Assembly: GCF_028553765.1 (NCBI RefSeq)
Contig: NZ_CP067134.1
Location: forward strand, 2,461,001 to 2,525,000
Direction: 5' to 3'
Source of the DNA: Paracoccus stylophorae
Lineage (GTDB): Bacteria > Pseudomonadota > Alphaproteobacteria > Rhodobacterales > Rhodobacteraceae
Length of the DNA: 64,000 nucleotides
Below, piece after piece: positions 50,407 to 59,011 of the stretch (within the stretch, counting starts at the first letter, position 1; every line of letters starts with the position of its first letter). The translations under genes were made by a program, and so were the position numbers. A model generated the notes under the pieces. That model ran no database searches and was not told where the DNA came from. It saw only the letters and a list, made by a program, of their open reading frames with translations.

Positions 50407-50769
50407 TCAGACCGTGCCCGTTCCTTTGAAATTCTCGCACGAGTCAACGCCCCGAGCGGTCCCGGCCAGGAGGTCGTCGGCCAGCCTCATCAGTTCGTCC
50501 AAGCGCGGATCGCTCAACCGATACCGGACGAACCGACCGTCCGGTTCTCCGACAACCAGCCCGCATTCGCTCAGGCACCGCAGGTGGTTTGAGGCGTTCG
50601 ACTGCGACAGGCCGGTGGCGCCAACGATCTCCCCAACCGAAAGCGGGCCGTCACGCAGAGCGGCCAAAATCGACATGCGCGAGAAGTCAGCCAAGCCGCG
50701 GAAAAGCTTCGCCCGCAACTCGACGACTTGAGCATCAGCCTGCTGAAGGATTCCGGTCTCGCTCGACAT
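50407..50769 (-). CDS. ArsR/SmtB-family metal-sensing repressor
   Basis: A 120-residue winged-helix repressor. The recognition region is GPLSVGEIVGATGLSQSNAS followed by NHLRCLSECGLVVGEPDGR with a central Cys, and the C-terminus has VDSCENF, giving a possible Cd/Pb/Zn site. The start at 50769 is covered by an A+T-rich dyad (50768-50787), so the gene is probably autoregulated. It is divergent from the HMA-CDF transporter it most likely controls. It is embedded in the phage late operon in the same direction as the late genes. Confidence 0.9.
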   Translation of the reverse strand: MSSETGILQQADAQVVELRAKLFRGLADFSRMSILAALRDGPLSVGEIVGATGLSQSNASNHLRCLSECGLVVGEPDGRFVRYRLSDPRLDELMRLADDLLAGTARGVDSCENFKGTGTV

Positions 50770-50787
50770 ATCAGTCTGCAATGATAT
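50768..50787. promoter_or_regulatory. ArsR-type operator between regulator and transporter
   Basis: ATATCA (50768-50773) and TGATAT (50782-50787) form a 6-base dyad spaced by eight bases. It overlaps the regulator start and lies 30 bases before the transporter start, where TATATA-like -10 elements occur. The layout is that of Cd/Zn-responsive repressors. Confidence 0.65.
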
Positions 50788-50816
50788 ATAGCCTCGTCTG
50801 TCCACGGAAGATCGTA

Positions 50817-51686
50817 ATGAGCGAAACGGCCACAATGAGCAACGCTGAGCACGCGCGCTACAGAGTCACCGGCATGGACTGCCCGTCATGCGCCGCGAAG
50901 ATCGAGAAGGCGGTGCGGTCGGCCGGGGTCGAGGACGTGAAGGTCTCGACTGCCACGCAGATCATGACGGTGCATGTATCCGACCTGAGTTTGCAGCTGC
51001 CCGAAGTGGAGCGTGCGGTGTCGGGCATCGGCTACCGACTGGATCGGCTGGGCGGACCCGAAGCTGATCACGAGGGAGACATCGACGATCTTCCGAAGGA
51101 CTTGAGCCATATCACCCCGGCCTACCGGCGTGCGCTGTGGATCGTGATCGTGCTGAACGTGGGCTACGGCCTCATCGAGATGGTTGGCGGCTTCATTTCC
51201 GGATCGCAGGCCCTGAAAGCCGATGCGCTCGATTTCCTCGGCGATGGCCTGATCACCTTCCTTGGGGTTCTGGCGATCGGCTGGAGCCTGGTCTGGCGAG
51301 CCCGTTCCGCTCTGATCCAAGGCTTGTTTCTCGGGGCGCTCGGTCTCGGGGTCCTCGCCAACACGGCCTACCGCGTACTGGTTCAGCAGCAGCCTGAAGC
51401 TGAACTGATGGGCCTGTTCGCCGTGATCGCGCTCGTGGTCAACGTGGTTGCCGTTCTGCCGTTGCTGCCCCACCGGGCCGGAGATGCCAACGTTCGGGCC
51501 GTCTGGCTGTTCTCGCGCAACGACGCCATCGGCAATGCAGCGGTCGTCGTGGCAGCGGGTCTGGTCGCCTGGACTAACACGGCATGGCCCGACCTCGTTG
51601 TAGCGGCAGTGATCGCCGGGCTGTTTCTGCAATCCTCGTGGTCGATCATCCGCGACGCGCGGGCCGATTTGCGGGTGGCCACGTGA
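50817..51686 (+). CDS. HMA-CDF fusion metal transporter
   Basis: A 289-residue protein. Residues 12-75 are a heavy-metal-associated domain with GMDCPSC (C22, C25). Residues 105-285 are a CDF membrane unit with six helices. The TM2 metal residues are ADALDFLGD (D136, D139, D143) and the TM5 motif is SRNDAIGN, an Asp/Asn pattern rather than His-Asp. An N-terminal metal-capture domain joined to a CDF is unusual, since CDF proteins usually have a C-terminal one. Located inside the phage morphogenesis operon, opposite in direction. Confidence 0.87.
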   Translation: MSETATMSNAEHARYRVTGMDCPSCAAKIEKAVRSAGVEDVKVSTATQIMTVHVSDLSLQLPEVERAVSGIGYRLDRLGGPEADHEGDIDDLPKDLSHITPAYRRALWIVIVLNVGYGLIEMVGGFISGSQALKADALDFLGDGLITFLGVLAIGWSLVWRARSALIQGLFLGALGLGVLANTAYRVLVQQQPEAELMGLFAVIALVVNVVAVLPLLPHRAGDANVRAVWLFSRNDAIGNAAVVVAAGLVAWTNTAWPDLVVAAVIAGLFLQSSWSIIRDARADLRVAT

Positions 51687-51814
51687 GGCCACGCCGGTCA
51701 CCGGGCTTCGGGCGCCGGATCGTGCAGGCGGCATCAGGACCAGAATACGATCTCTCGGCCGCCGAGATAGACGGGGCCTGTCAGGGCTCCAGATCCTTTT
51801 TCCGGCGCGTCCGA

Positions 51815-52444
51815 CTATAGTTTCGCCTCCACCCAATTCGCCACGATCAGTCCCGGTACCGCGTCGTGCGCCCGCTCGGCATCCCTCGCCAGATCAAGCC
51901 GCTTCGGCAACTTGACCTGCGGTACCAGCAGGAAGATCGGCGCGGTGACCTTTCCGCGCCCGGTCTTCGAGCGCGACACCACCGCTTGGCCCTTCGTGTT
52001 CAACCGGCCCTCCGCCACCAGCAGGCTCGGTCCGGTGCGACGATAGACGAAGCGCAGGCGCAGGCCACGGCGGCGCTCCCATTCGCCGGGCGTGATCCGG
52101 CCGCCGCGTAGGGACTTGCCTGCGGCAGGCAGCGGGATCGCCAGCCAGAACCCGTTCTTCGAGCGGATCAGCGGACCGGTGTCATGGGCACCGACGATCA
52201 CCGGCGCCTTGGACCAGACCAGCGCCGCGGCGTCGAGGCTCTCGCCCGACCTCGGGAAGGTCTGGCTCCGGATCGAGTTGGCGAGCCGGGTGCCAAGGCC
52301 CGCGCCGGTGATCTGCAACCGCCACGCGGTCTTCAGCCCGGTCCCGGCCTCGCGCATGGCGGCCGTGACAGCGCGCTCCCCGGCCGTGATCTCCGCCTGC
52401 ATCATCGCGACGATGTCGGGATCGATGTCGAGATTCAGCTTCAT
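51815..52444 (-). CDS. DUF6441 phage protein (gp10/head-tail connector-like)
   Basis: A 209-residue basic protein (MKLNLDIDPDIVAMMQAEIT) with AMREAGTGLKTAWRLQITG and a C-terminal VPQVKLPKRLDLARDAERAH. It matches DUF6441, the equivalent of HK97-gp10 tail-completion proteins. The start overlaps the stop of the preceding gene by four bases. The intergenic 51687-51814 is the cassette junction and has no recognised gene. Confidence 0.78.
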   Translation of the reverse strand: MKLNLDIDPDIVAMMQAEITAGERAVTAAMREAGTGLKTAWRLQITGAGLGTRLANSIRSQTFPRSGESLDAAALVWSKAPVIVGAHDTGPLIRSKNGFWLAIPLPAAGKSLRGGRITPGEWERRRGLRLRFVYRRTGPSLLVAEGRLNTKGQAVVSRSKTGRGKVTAPIFLLVPQVKLPKRLDLARDAERAHDAVPGLIVANWVEAKL

Positions 52445-52752
52445 GCAGGTATCAGATACACAGTCCAGGCTAGCCGCTCGCGGTCGCGGACGGGCTCGCC
52501 CTGGACCAGGAAGGCGTCGCCGTCGATCTCGAGCCTGTCGCCCGGGCGCGGGTTCGCCACCTCTGCGACCAGCAGATCGATGCGGGTCGTCTCGGACCAG
52601 AGCCGGGCATCGCCGAACTCGGTGACGGCGTCAGCACGCCGGGCGACGACGCGCACCAGTACGGGCGCGCCGCCGTCAGCGATGTAGACGGCATCCCTTC
52701 CGATGTTCGGATCGGCGAAGAGGGCACTGAGGGCGACCGCGAAGGCGGACAT
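52441..52752 (-). CDS. Head-tail joining protein, gpFII-like
   Basis: A 103-residue small beta protein (MSAFAVALSALFADPNIGRD, RPGDRLEIDGDAFLVQGEPV). Size, position after the capsid gene and the pattern GDRLEIDG fit the phage-attach/gpFII connector group. The start overlaps the capsid stop in TGATG. Confidence 0.72.
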   Translation of the reverse strand: MSAFAVALSALFADPNIGRDAVYIADGGAPVLVRVVARRADAVTEFGDARLWSETTRIDLLVAEVANPRPGDRLEIDGDAFLVQGEPVRDRERLAWTVYLIPA

Positions 52753-53765
52753 CAGGTCCGCCGCGCGCTGCGCAGCACCTGCGGGCGGGTGCAGATCGGC
52801 AGCGGATTGCTCTCGATCTCCAGCCGCACCCACTCGTCGCGATCACGATCGGGGATGGTACGTGCGTAGAGCGGCTGGCCGAGGGTGTTGACCGTCTCGA
52901 AGGTGTCGGCGGGCGCGTAATAGATCTCGAACAGCCCCTCGATGCCTTCCGGATAGAAGTACGCCTTGTCGGTCGGCACGCCGAAGCCGACGCCGCCCCT
53001 GTAGCGGCGGAAGGTGATGCCGCCGAAGCTGACCTCGTCGGCGACCCGGCCCCGCAGGTCGGCCGCCGCGGCGGTGTTGAGATAGGTCTCGCGCACCTCC
53101 TTGTGGGCCACGAGATCGGCGAAGAAGGCCGAGCCGCATTCGGCCCGGACCTGCACCGCACCGGCGGAGAGCCCGCCCATCGACTCTTCCACGCTCTCGA
53201 TCAGCGCCTGGCAGCGCTTGCGCAGCGCCCCCGAGGCCGGGCTTGCGTTGTCGAGGTCAAAGTCGATCTCGGCCGCCGGAGAGATGCCGAACTCGGTGAA
53301 GTAGTTCACCACCGTCGCGTGGTCCTTCGGGTCCTTCACCAGCCCCTGGATGCCGTTCAGGAGGTGATACTCGAAGGTCGTCTCCGCGTCCTGGCGGAGC
53401 TTGCGCAGCCTGTACGCCACCTCGGTCTGGACCTGCTGGGTGGCGCTCTCCGAGCCGAAGTCGCGGACGGACTGGATCTCGGAAGCCCAGAGCACATCCT
53501 GCTTCTTGAACTGGCGGCAGACGAAAGCGCGCATCTCGCGCCGCTCGGGTACCTGCTGTTCATACGCCGAGCCGCGTTCGGAGAACGGGATCAGCGAGAG
53601 GGTGCCGTCGCGGCTCTCGATCACGACGGTGCGGGACCGCACCCCACGCGGCGAGAACAGGCCAGCGCCCGACAGGATCGCGGGCCGGAAGGGGATGTTT
53701 TCCAGCGCGCGGGTGAGTTCGATGATGGTGAAGGCATCGCCTTCGAAGATGTCCATGGTGGCCAT
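52752..53765 (-). CDS. Major capsid protein, lambda gpE type
   Basis: A 337-residue capsid protein with the gpE-family pattern: MDIFEGDAFTIIELTRALEN, FSPRGVRSRTVVIESRDG, and GGITFRRYRGG near residue 250. The C-terminal half includes FYPEGIEGLFEIYYAPAD. It forms the T=7-type shell together with the gpD-like decoration protein encoded upstream. Translation appears coupled to the next gene. Confidence 0.9.
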   Translation of the reverse strand: MATMDIFEGDAFTIIELTRALENIPFRPAILSGAGLFSPRGVRSRTVVIESRDGTLSLIPFSERGSAYEQQVPERREMRAFVCRQFKKQDVLWASEIQSVRDFGSESATQQVQTEVAYRLRKLRQDAETTFEYHLLNGIQGLVKDPKDHATVVNYFTEFGISPAAEIDFDLDNASPASGALRKRCQALIESVEESMGGLSAGAVQVRAECGSAFFADLVAHKEVRETYLNTAAAADLRGRVADEVSFGGITFRRYRGGVGFGVPTDKAYFYPEGIEGLFEIYYAPADTFETVNTLGQPLYARTIPDRDRDEWVRLEIESNPLPICTRPQVLRSARRT

Positions 53766-53810
53766 GGGAATGCCTCCGGTGCATGGATTTTGTGGGACCG
53801 CTGGCGGAGA

Positions 53811-54176
53811 TCAGCGGACGAGGATGCCCGCGGCGAGGAGCGCCACATGGGCGGCCGCGATCTCGGCTGCGCTGAGGGTGCCCGCGAAGACGAGGTCATG
53901 GCGGTTGACGATCGCGGGGCCGCGGACCACGGCGACGGCAGGCGCATCGCCCGCGCTCGCATCCGCCTTGCCCCAGAGCACCGCGACGGCGGTCTCGGTG
54001 CCGTCGACGGCCGCGGGATCGTGGGCGGCGTATTTGCCGGAGGCGGTGATCCTGCCCAGCACGGTGCCGGGATCGAGCGTGCCGGTTGCAATGGTGATGG
54101 TCTCGCGGGTGTAGTCGCGGAACGCCTCCCAGACGAGGAAGCCGCCCGCGTGCGGGGTTTCGGTGAGCGTGGTCAT
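53811..54176 (-). CDS. Head decoration protein, gpD-like
   Basis: A 121-residue protein starting MTTLTETPHAGGFLVWEAF, with NYTRETITIATGTLDPGTVL-like core (DYTRETITIATG) and a C-terminal IVNRHDLVF segment. This is the lambda gpD pattern; trimers stabilise the expanded capsid. It lies between protease and capsid genes as expected. Confidence 0.87.
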   Translation of the reverse strand: MTTLTETPHAGGFLVWEAFRDYTRETITIATGTLDPGTVLGRITASGKYAAHDPAAVDGTETAVAVLWGKADASAGDAPAVAVVRGPAIVNRHDLVFAGTLSAAEIAAAHVALLAAGILVR

Positions 54177-54179
54177 GAG

Positions 54180-55226
54180 TCATCCTTTCAGCCTGAAGGT
54201 GCGGGCGACGATCTCGCTCCAGGGGCGGGTGCCCGATGGGCGGCCCGGTTGCGCGTGATGGCCGGCGATCTCGGGCTCAGCCTCGGCTTTCGCGGCCAGG
54301 AGCGCCGCGCGGACGTGGTCGAGGCCGGCGTCCTCATCGAGGAAGCGGCCGGCCATCCGCGGCTGTCCGGCAAGGCGGCAGAGGTCGACGACGGCGCGGG
54401 CGTGCGAGATGGCCTCGGCGCGGATCGCCGCGGGATCGGGCGGTGCGCCGCCGGGTGGTGGCGTCCCGACCGGCGGCTGCTCGGCGTCGGTGTCGCCGAT
54501 TTCTTCTTCCCCGGCGCCAGAGGCCTCATCGCTCTCCGCGGCAGCGCCGGTGGTCTCGGCGGCATCGGTGCCGGTGCCGGCGCCGTCGTTGTCGTCACCA
54601 TCGTTGTCGTCGCCGCTGTCGGTTGCAGCCGCGACCGCTTCGGCCAGCGCCGGCGGCGCGTTGCGGAAGCGCGCGACATCGAAGCGCGCAGCGATCCGCA
54701 CCGGTTCGGCAAGCCGGTCGGCAAAGCCGAGCGCCAGCGCCTCGCGCGCATCCAGCCAGGTCTCGGCGGCCATCAGCGTCGCGATCTCGTCGATCGACTG
54801 GCCGGATTTGGCGGCATAGCCGGCAGCAAGGCTGCCACCCACCTTGTCCAGCGCCTCGGCCATGGCCCGCATGTCGGCGGCGGTGCCCATCACGAGCCCC
54901 GCGGGATCGTGGATCATCAGGAAGGCGTTTTCCGGCATGACGATCTCGTCGCCCGCCATGGCGACATAGGAGGCCGCCGAGGCGGCGACGCCGTCGATCC
55001 AGACGGTGACCGTGCCCGCATGCCGCTTCAGCGCGTTGTGGATCGCCACGGCGTCGAAGACCGAGCCGCCGGGGCTGTTGAGCCGCAGATCGATGGGCGT
55101 GCCCTCGGGCAGCGCGCCGAGTTCCGCAAGGAACCCCTTGGCCGAGACCCCGCAGGCCCCGATCTCGTCATAGATCGCCACTTCCGCGCCGGTGGCCCGG
55201 GCGCGGATCGCATACCAGCTTGCCAT
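54180..55226 (-). CDS. ClpP-like head maturation protease
   Basis: A 348-residue protein. The serine protease domain is residues 1-190 with S83 (VAASAASYVAM), H106 (MIHDPAG) and D159 (TWLDAREAL). Residues 205-285 are a low-complexity acidic linker, and the C-terminal 70 residues are a helical tail that could act as scaffold. It corresponds to lambda gpC, with gpNu3 possibly made from an internal start. Start at 55226 (MASWYAIRAR), four bases after the portal stop. Confidence 0.9.
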   Translation of the reverse strand: MASWYAIRARATGAEVAIYDEIGACGVSAKGFLAELGALPEGTPIDLRLNSPGGSVFDAVAIHNALKRHAGTVTVWIDGVAASAASYVAMAGDEIVMPENAFLMIHDPAGLVMGTAADMRAMAEALDKVGGSLAAGYAAKSGQSIDEIATLMAAETWLDAREALALGFADRLAEPVRIAARFDVARFRNAPPALAEAVAAATDSGDDNDGDDNDGAGTGTDAAETTGAAAESDEASGAGEEEIGDTDAEQPPVGTPPPGGAPPDPAAIRAEAISHARAVVDLCRLAGQPRMAGRFLDEDAGLDHVRAALLAAKAEAEPEIAGHHAQPGRPSGTRPWSEIVARTFRLKG

Positions 55227-55230
55227 GCTC

Positions 55231-56775
55231 TCACTCCTGTTCGGTGGCGGACTCGGTCGCAGCGGCGTCGCCGTGCTCATGCTCGCGAGCCCCATCACCG
55301 GGATCCGGCTGCGTCGCGGGCGTCGCCCGTGCCCCCTGCGTCTCGCCGGAGCCGGTGCGGTAGCTGAGACCGAGCGCCGCGGCGCGTGCCGCATCGGCCG
55401 CGTTCTCGCGGTCCACTTCCTCGATGTCGTAGCCGGTGGCCTCGACCACCTTGCGGCGCGAGGTGATGCCCGCCCCCATCGCCAGCACCTGTGCCTGGAT
55501 GTCCTTCAGCGGATCGACCCAGTCCCAGCGCGGCGGGATCCACTGCACCGGCCGCGCCGCCGCGGGATCGTCGAGACCGAGCGCGCCGGAGAGCGCGGCC
55601 GCCTCCAGCCATCGCCGCCAGACCGCCCGGCAGAGCTGGTGCACGATCACGCCATGCTGCAGCTGGCCGATGCGGCGCCGGAACTCGACCAGCTCCGCCC
55701 TGAGGCTCGAATAGTTCGCCTGCCGGACATCCCCGGTGACCAGGTGATACGGCAGCCCCAGCGAGGCGGAGACCGCGAGCAGCGTCCGGTACTGGAACGC
55801 CTCGTAGCCGCCGCCCACGTCGGCGGGCGCGGAGAACTTCACGTCCTCGCCTGGCAGCAGCACCTGCATCGTCCCGGGCTCGAGGCTGGCGATGGCCGCG
55901 CCATTGAGGTCCGCTTCGACCTCGCCCAGCATCGGCTCTTCCGGGGCGGTCTTGGTGATGAAGCCCGCGAACATCGCCGCGGTCTTCTTCCGGTCCAGCT
56001 CGGCGTCGTCATACTGGTCGAGCAGGAACAGCCGCACCATCGCCGGTGCGACATGCGGCAGCCCCCGGATCTGGCCGGCGTCGATGGGCCGATAGATGTG
56101 CAGCACATCCGCGGCGGGTACGCGCACCGTCTCCGGGATCACGTCGCCGATGACCCGGCCGCCCTGATCGGTGCTGTCGCCCGGGTGACGGCGGCGGAAG
56201 TGATAGGCCACGCGGCGGCCGATGCTGTCGAACTCGATCCCGCAGCGGATACGGCTGCCCGATGGCAGCACCTCCGTCTTCTCGAAGGGCAGCATCTCCG
56301 ACTGCAGCAGCTGCAGTTGCAGCGGGACCATGAGCCCGTCCTCGGCCCGGCGCGGGCGCAGGCGGACGAAGCATTCGCCCGCCACGAACATCTCGCGCGC
56401 CACCATGGCCTGCAGGCCGTAGAAGTCGGTCAGCCCGTCGGCATCGGCCTCGTCGGTCCAGGCGAGCCAGAGCCGCTGAACGTAGTCGCGAACCGCCGCA
56501 TCCTCGATCAGCGAGGATGGCTTGATGCCGTCTCCGACGAGGTTTGACGCAAACGCCTCGCAGGCATTCGCCGCGTAACCGTTGGTGACCACCAGTTCGC
56601 GCGAACGCGCCAGCAGCCGCGGGCCGCCGGAGGCGACCAGCGCGTTGATGTTCTCGAGCGGCGGGTTCCAGCCGCGCAGGCGGCGCTTCGCCATGGCGCC
56701 CTCGAGGCGGGCGCGCACCGCCGCTGGTCCAGCGCTGCCCGGCGATGGGCGGCGAAAGCGGTCGAAGAGGCCCAT
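55231..56775 (-). CDS. Portal protein, lambda gpB type
   Basis: A 514-residue portal with typical blocks: RARLEGAMAKRRLRGWNPPL at the N-terminus, EAFASNLVGDGIKPSSL, VLHIYRPIDAGQIRGLPHVA near 230, and PYHLVTGDVRQANYSSLRAE near 340. The last 40 residues are disordered and charged. It forms the ring through which DNA enters and leaves the capsid. Confidence 0.93.
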   Translation of the reverse strand: MGLFDRFRRPSPGSAGPAAVRARLEGAMAKRRLRGWNPPLENINALVASGGPRLLARSRELVVTNGYAANACEAFASNLVGDGIKPSSLIEDAAVRDYVQRLWLAWTDEADADGLTDFYGLQAMVAREMFVAGECFVRLRPRRAEDGLMVPLQLQLLQSEMLPFEKTEVLPSGSRIRCGIEFDSIGRRVAYHFRRRHPGDSTDQGGRVIGDVIPETVRVPAADVLHIYRPIDAGQIRGLPHVAPAMVRLFLLDQYDDAELDRKKTAAMFAGFITKTAPEEPMLGEVEADLNGAAIASLEPGTMQVLLPGEDVKFSAPADVGGGYEAFQYRTLLAVSASLGLPYHLVTGDVRQANYSSLRAELVEFRRRIGQLQHGVIVHQLCRAVWRRWLEAAALSGALGLDDPAAARPVQWIPPRWDWVDPLKDIQAQVLAMGAGITSRRKVVEATGYDIEEVDRENAADAARAAALGLSYRTGSGETQGARATPATQPDPGDGAREHEHGDAAATESATEQE

Positions 56776-56779
56776 GGAG

Positions 56780-56995
56780 TCAGAGCCCCTTCACCGTCGT
56801 CACGCGCACCTGCCGCACGATGCGGCGCCCCTCGGCCGCCGCGATCTCGCGGTCCAGCGCCTCGATGGCCCGGTCGATCTCGGCGACGCTGCGATAGTCC
56901 ACCGTCTTGCCGTCGTAGCTGACCCGCGCCACGCCCGAGGCGCGCTGCACGGCCAGTGCCTCGCGGCGGGCACGGAGTTCTGCGGCCGTGGCCAT
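56780..56995 (-). CDS. Head-tail joining protein, gpW-like
   Basis: A 71-residue helical protein (MATAAELRARREALAVQRAS, then VDYRSVAEIDRAIEALDREI). This is the gpW pattern. It is placed between the terminase and portal genes, as in lambda. It stops just four bases before the portal start. Confidence 0.85.
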   Translation of the reverse strand: MATAAELRARREALAVQRASGVARVSYDGKTVDYRSVAEIDRAIEALDREIAAAEGRRIVRQVRVTTVKGL

Positions 56996-56998
56996 GGA

Positions 56999-59011
56999 TC
57001 ACCTCATGTAACTGGAGTGCACGGTCCGGCGTTGCGGGCTTCGTCGAGGCGCGGCCGGCCTCGCCAGCGGGCTGTCCGCAATTGTCGCATCCGCGGCCGA
57101 CACGCCCAGCTGCGCTTCCAGATCGGCCCAGCGTGCCTCCGGCCAGCGATCCGCCCCGAGGATCCATGCGGCGGCGCGGGCATAGACCCGGCAATCCAGC
57201 GCCTCGTTGCGCTCGCGCAGCTTCTGCCATTCGAGCCTGGAGAAGCCGCGCCTCGTGCGGACCGTCACCAGCTGCTCGGCGGTCAGCTGCTTCAGCCATT
57301 CGCTGGCCGCCCAGTCCGGCAGGTGGATCGTGCCGGCCGGAAAGACCGCGCCCTCGGCCCGTTCCTCTGCCGCTGGCCGCTCCTGCCGAAGGAAGCGGTA
57401 GGTCTCGGCCTTGAAGGTCGAGGTGGCGACGGTCCAGAGCCGCGCCCCGCGCCGGAGCCGCTTGCCGGCAACGGTCGCATCGACATAGGTCGGCCCCGTT
57501 ACCGGGCTCGTCCGGGTGAAGCCCTCGACGCCTTTCACGGGCGCCACCTGCGCGAAGCCCACCTGCCGCGACCATGCATAGACGGCGCTGGTCTCGAACC
57601 CGGAGTCGATCGCGAGCCGCGCCAGCGTCATCGGCTGGCCGGAGGCGTGTTCCCATGTGCGCCCGAGCAACTCGGTCAGCTGCTGCCAGCAGCCCGGATC
57701 GCCGGGGCCACCCTCGAGCACGAGGTGGTCGACGAGCCAGCTTTCGAGACCGCGGCCCCAAGCCCAGACATCGACCTCGATCCGGTCCTTCTGCACGTCG
57801 GCGCCCGCGGTCAGGAACAACCCGCGTTCGGGCACGGTGCCCGCGGGCCATGGCTCGCGCCGGTCCGCCAGCCGCTGCCAGTCGGGCGCCTCGCCGGTCT
57901 CCATCCAGGTCTCGCCGAGAATGGTGTTCCGGAACGCCCGCATCGCCTCGTCGCTGCCCCGTGCCGCCTCATGCGCCCGCGCGACCCGCTGCCAGCTGAG
58001 CCAGCCCACCGGCGAATAGAGCGCCGAGAGGTGGTAGCCGACCGTGGCCGGATCGCTTGGTCTCGCCGTCGCGCGCCACTCGCCGCACTCGAGCATCGCC
58101 GTCTTGTGGTGCTCCGCGATTGCCGCGTCGCAGCCCTCGCAGTGATACTCCGCCGTCTCCGGGCGGCCCTTCTGCCAGCGCAACCGGTCGAACTTCAGCC
58201 ACTGCATCGCACCGCAATGCGGGCACGGCACGAAGAACCGCCGTTGGTCGCTGGCCTCATACTCGCGCTCGATCCGGCTCAGCCCCCGGATCGTTGGCGT
58301 CGAGACCAGCAGCACCTTGCGCCGGTGGGCGAAGGTCAGCGACCGCGCTTCTGCCAGCGTGACCGGATCGCCTTCCTCGTCGGCCGAAGCCGGATAGGCG
58401 TCGACCTCATCGAGGAAGATGTAGCGCGCCGGGGTCGAGCGGAGCCCGACCGCCGAGTTCGCCCCGGTCATGATCAGGATGCCGCCCGCGAACTCCTTCG
58501 ACAGCATGGTGTTGCCCGCGTCGCGGGACCGGGCGGGCTTCACCCGCTCCCGCAGCTCGGGGCTCTCGTCGATCAGCGGATCGATCCGCTGCCGCGAATT
58601 GCGCTTGGCCAGTTCCACGGTCGGCTGGACCGCCAGCATCGGCCCCGGCGCCTGATGGATCGCGAAGCCGATCCAGTTGTTGCCCGCCTCGGTCGCCCCG
58701 ACTTGTGCCGCCTTCATGAACACGACGCGTTGCGTGGCATCGCCGGGCGACAGCCGGTCCATGATCTCACGCATGTAGGGCGTGCGCACCGTGCGATACC
58801 GCCCGGGTTCGGCCGAGGCGCGGCCCGACAGCATGCGATGCCGATCCGCCCATTCCGAGACGGTCAGGTCCGGGTCGGGCCGCAGCCCGTTGCCCCAGGC
58901 ACGCAGGATCTCGCCCGCGCCGTCGAAGTCCGTCAGGCCGCCAGGATCATCGCCGCTCTCACCGGAAATCGGGCCGGACCTCGGCGAGCTCAATGAGGTG
59001 GGCGCGTACAT
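56999..59011 (-). CDS. Terminase large subunit, lambda gpA type
   Basis: A 670-residue GpA-family terminase. ATPase region: RVVFMKAAQVGATEAGNNW near residue 100 and Walker B ARYIFLDEVDAYPASADEEG near 200. Zinc-like pair CPHCGAMQ and CEGCDA near 255 and 285. The nuclease half includes GADVQKDRIEVDVWAWGRG and TLARLAIDSGFETSAVY. It cuts concatemers at cos-like sites and powers packaging. It overlaps the small subunit by 53 bases; a later start is possible. Confidence 0.94.
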   Translation of the reverse strand: MYAPTSLSSPRSGPISGESGDDPGGLTDFDGAGEILRAWGNGLRPDPDLTVSEWADRHRMLSGRASAEPGRYRTVRTPYMREIMDRLSPGDATQRVVFMKAAQVGATEAGNNWIGFAIHQAPGPMLAVQPTVELAKRNSRQRIDPLIDESPELRERVKPARSRDAGNTMLSKEFAGGILIMTGANSAVGLRSTPARYIFLDEVDAYPASADEEGDPVTLAEARSLTFAHRRKVLLVSTPTIRGLSRIEREYEASDQRRFFVPCPHCGAMQWLKFDRLRWQKGRPETAEYHCEGCDAAIAEHHKTAMLECGEWRATARPSDPATVGYHLSALYSPVGWLSWQRVARAHEAARGSDEAMRAFRNTILGETWMETGEAPDWQRLADRREPWPAGTVPERGLFLTAGADVQKDRIEVDVWAWGRGLESWLVDHLVLEGGPGDPGCWQQLTELLGRTWEHASGQPMTLARLAIDSGFETSAVYAWSRQVGFAQVAPVKGVEGFTRTSPVTGPTYVDATVAGKRLRRGARLWTVATSTFKAETYRFLRQERPAAEERAEGAVFPAGTIHLPDWAASEWLKQLTAEQLVTVRTRRGFSRLEWQKLRERNEALDCRVYARAAAWILGADRWPEARWADLEAQLGVSAADATIADSPLARPAAPRRSPQRRTVHSSYMR

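Noticed and set aside
53103..55367. Plus-strand open frame of 754 codons opposite the capsid, decoration and protease genes
   Set aside because: Arg/Gly/Ala-rich composition typical of G+C-rich antisense frames; the minus-strand genes here are clear phage families.
56582..58996. Plus-strand open frame of 804 codons opposite the terminase large subunit
   Set aside because: Shadow of the terminase gene; no domain and biased composition.
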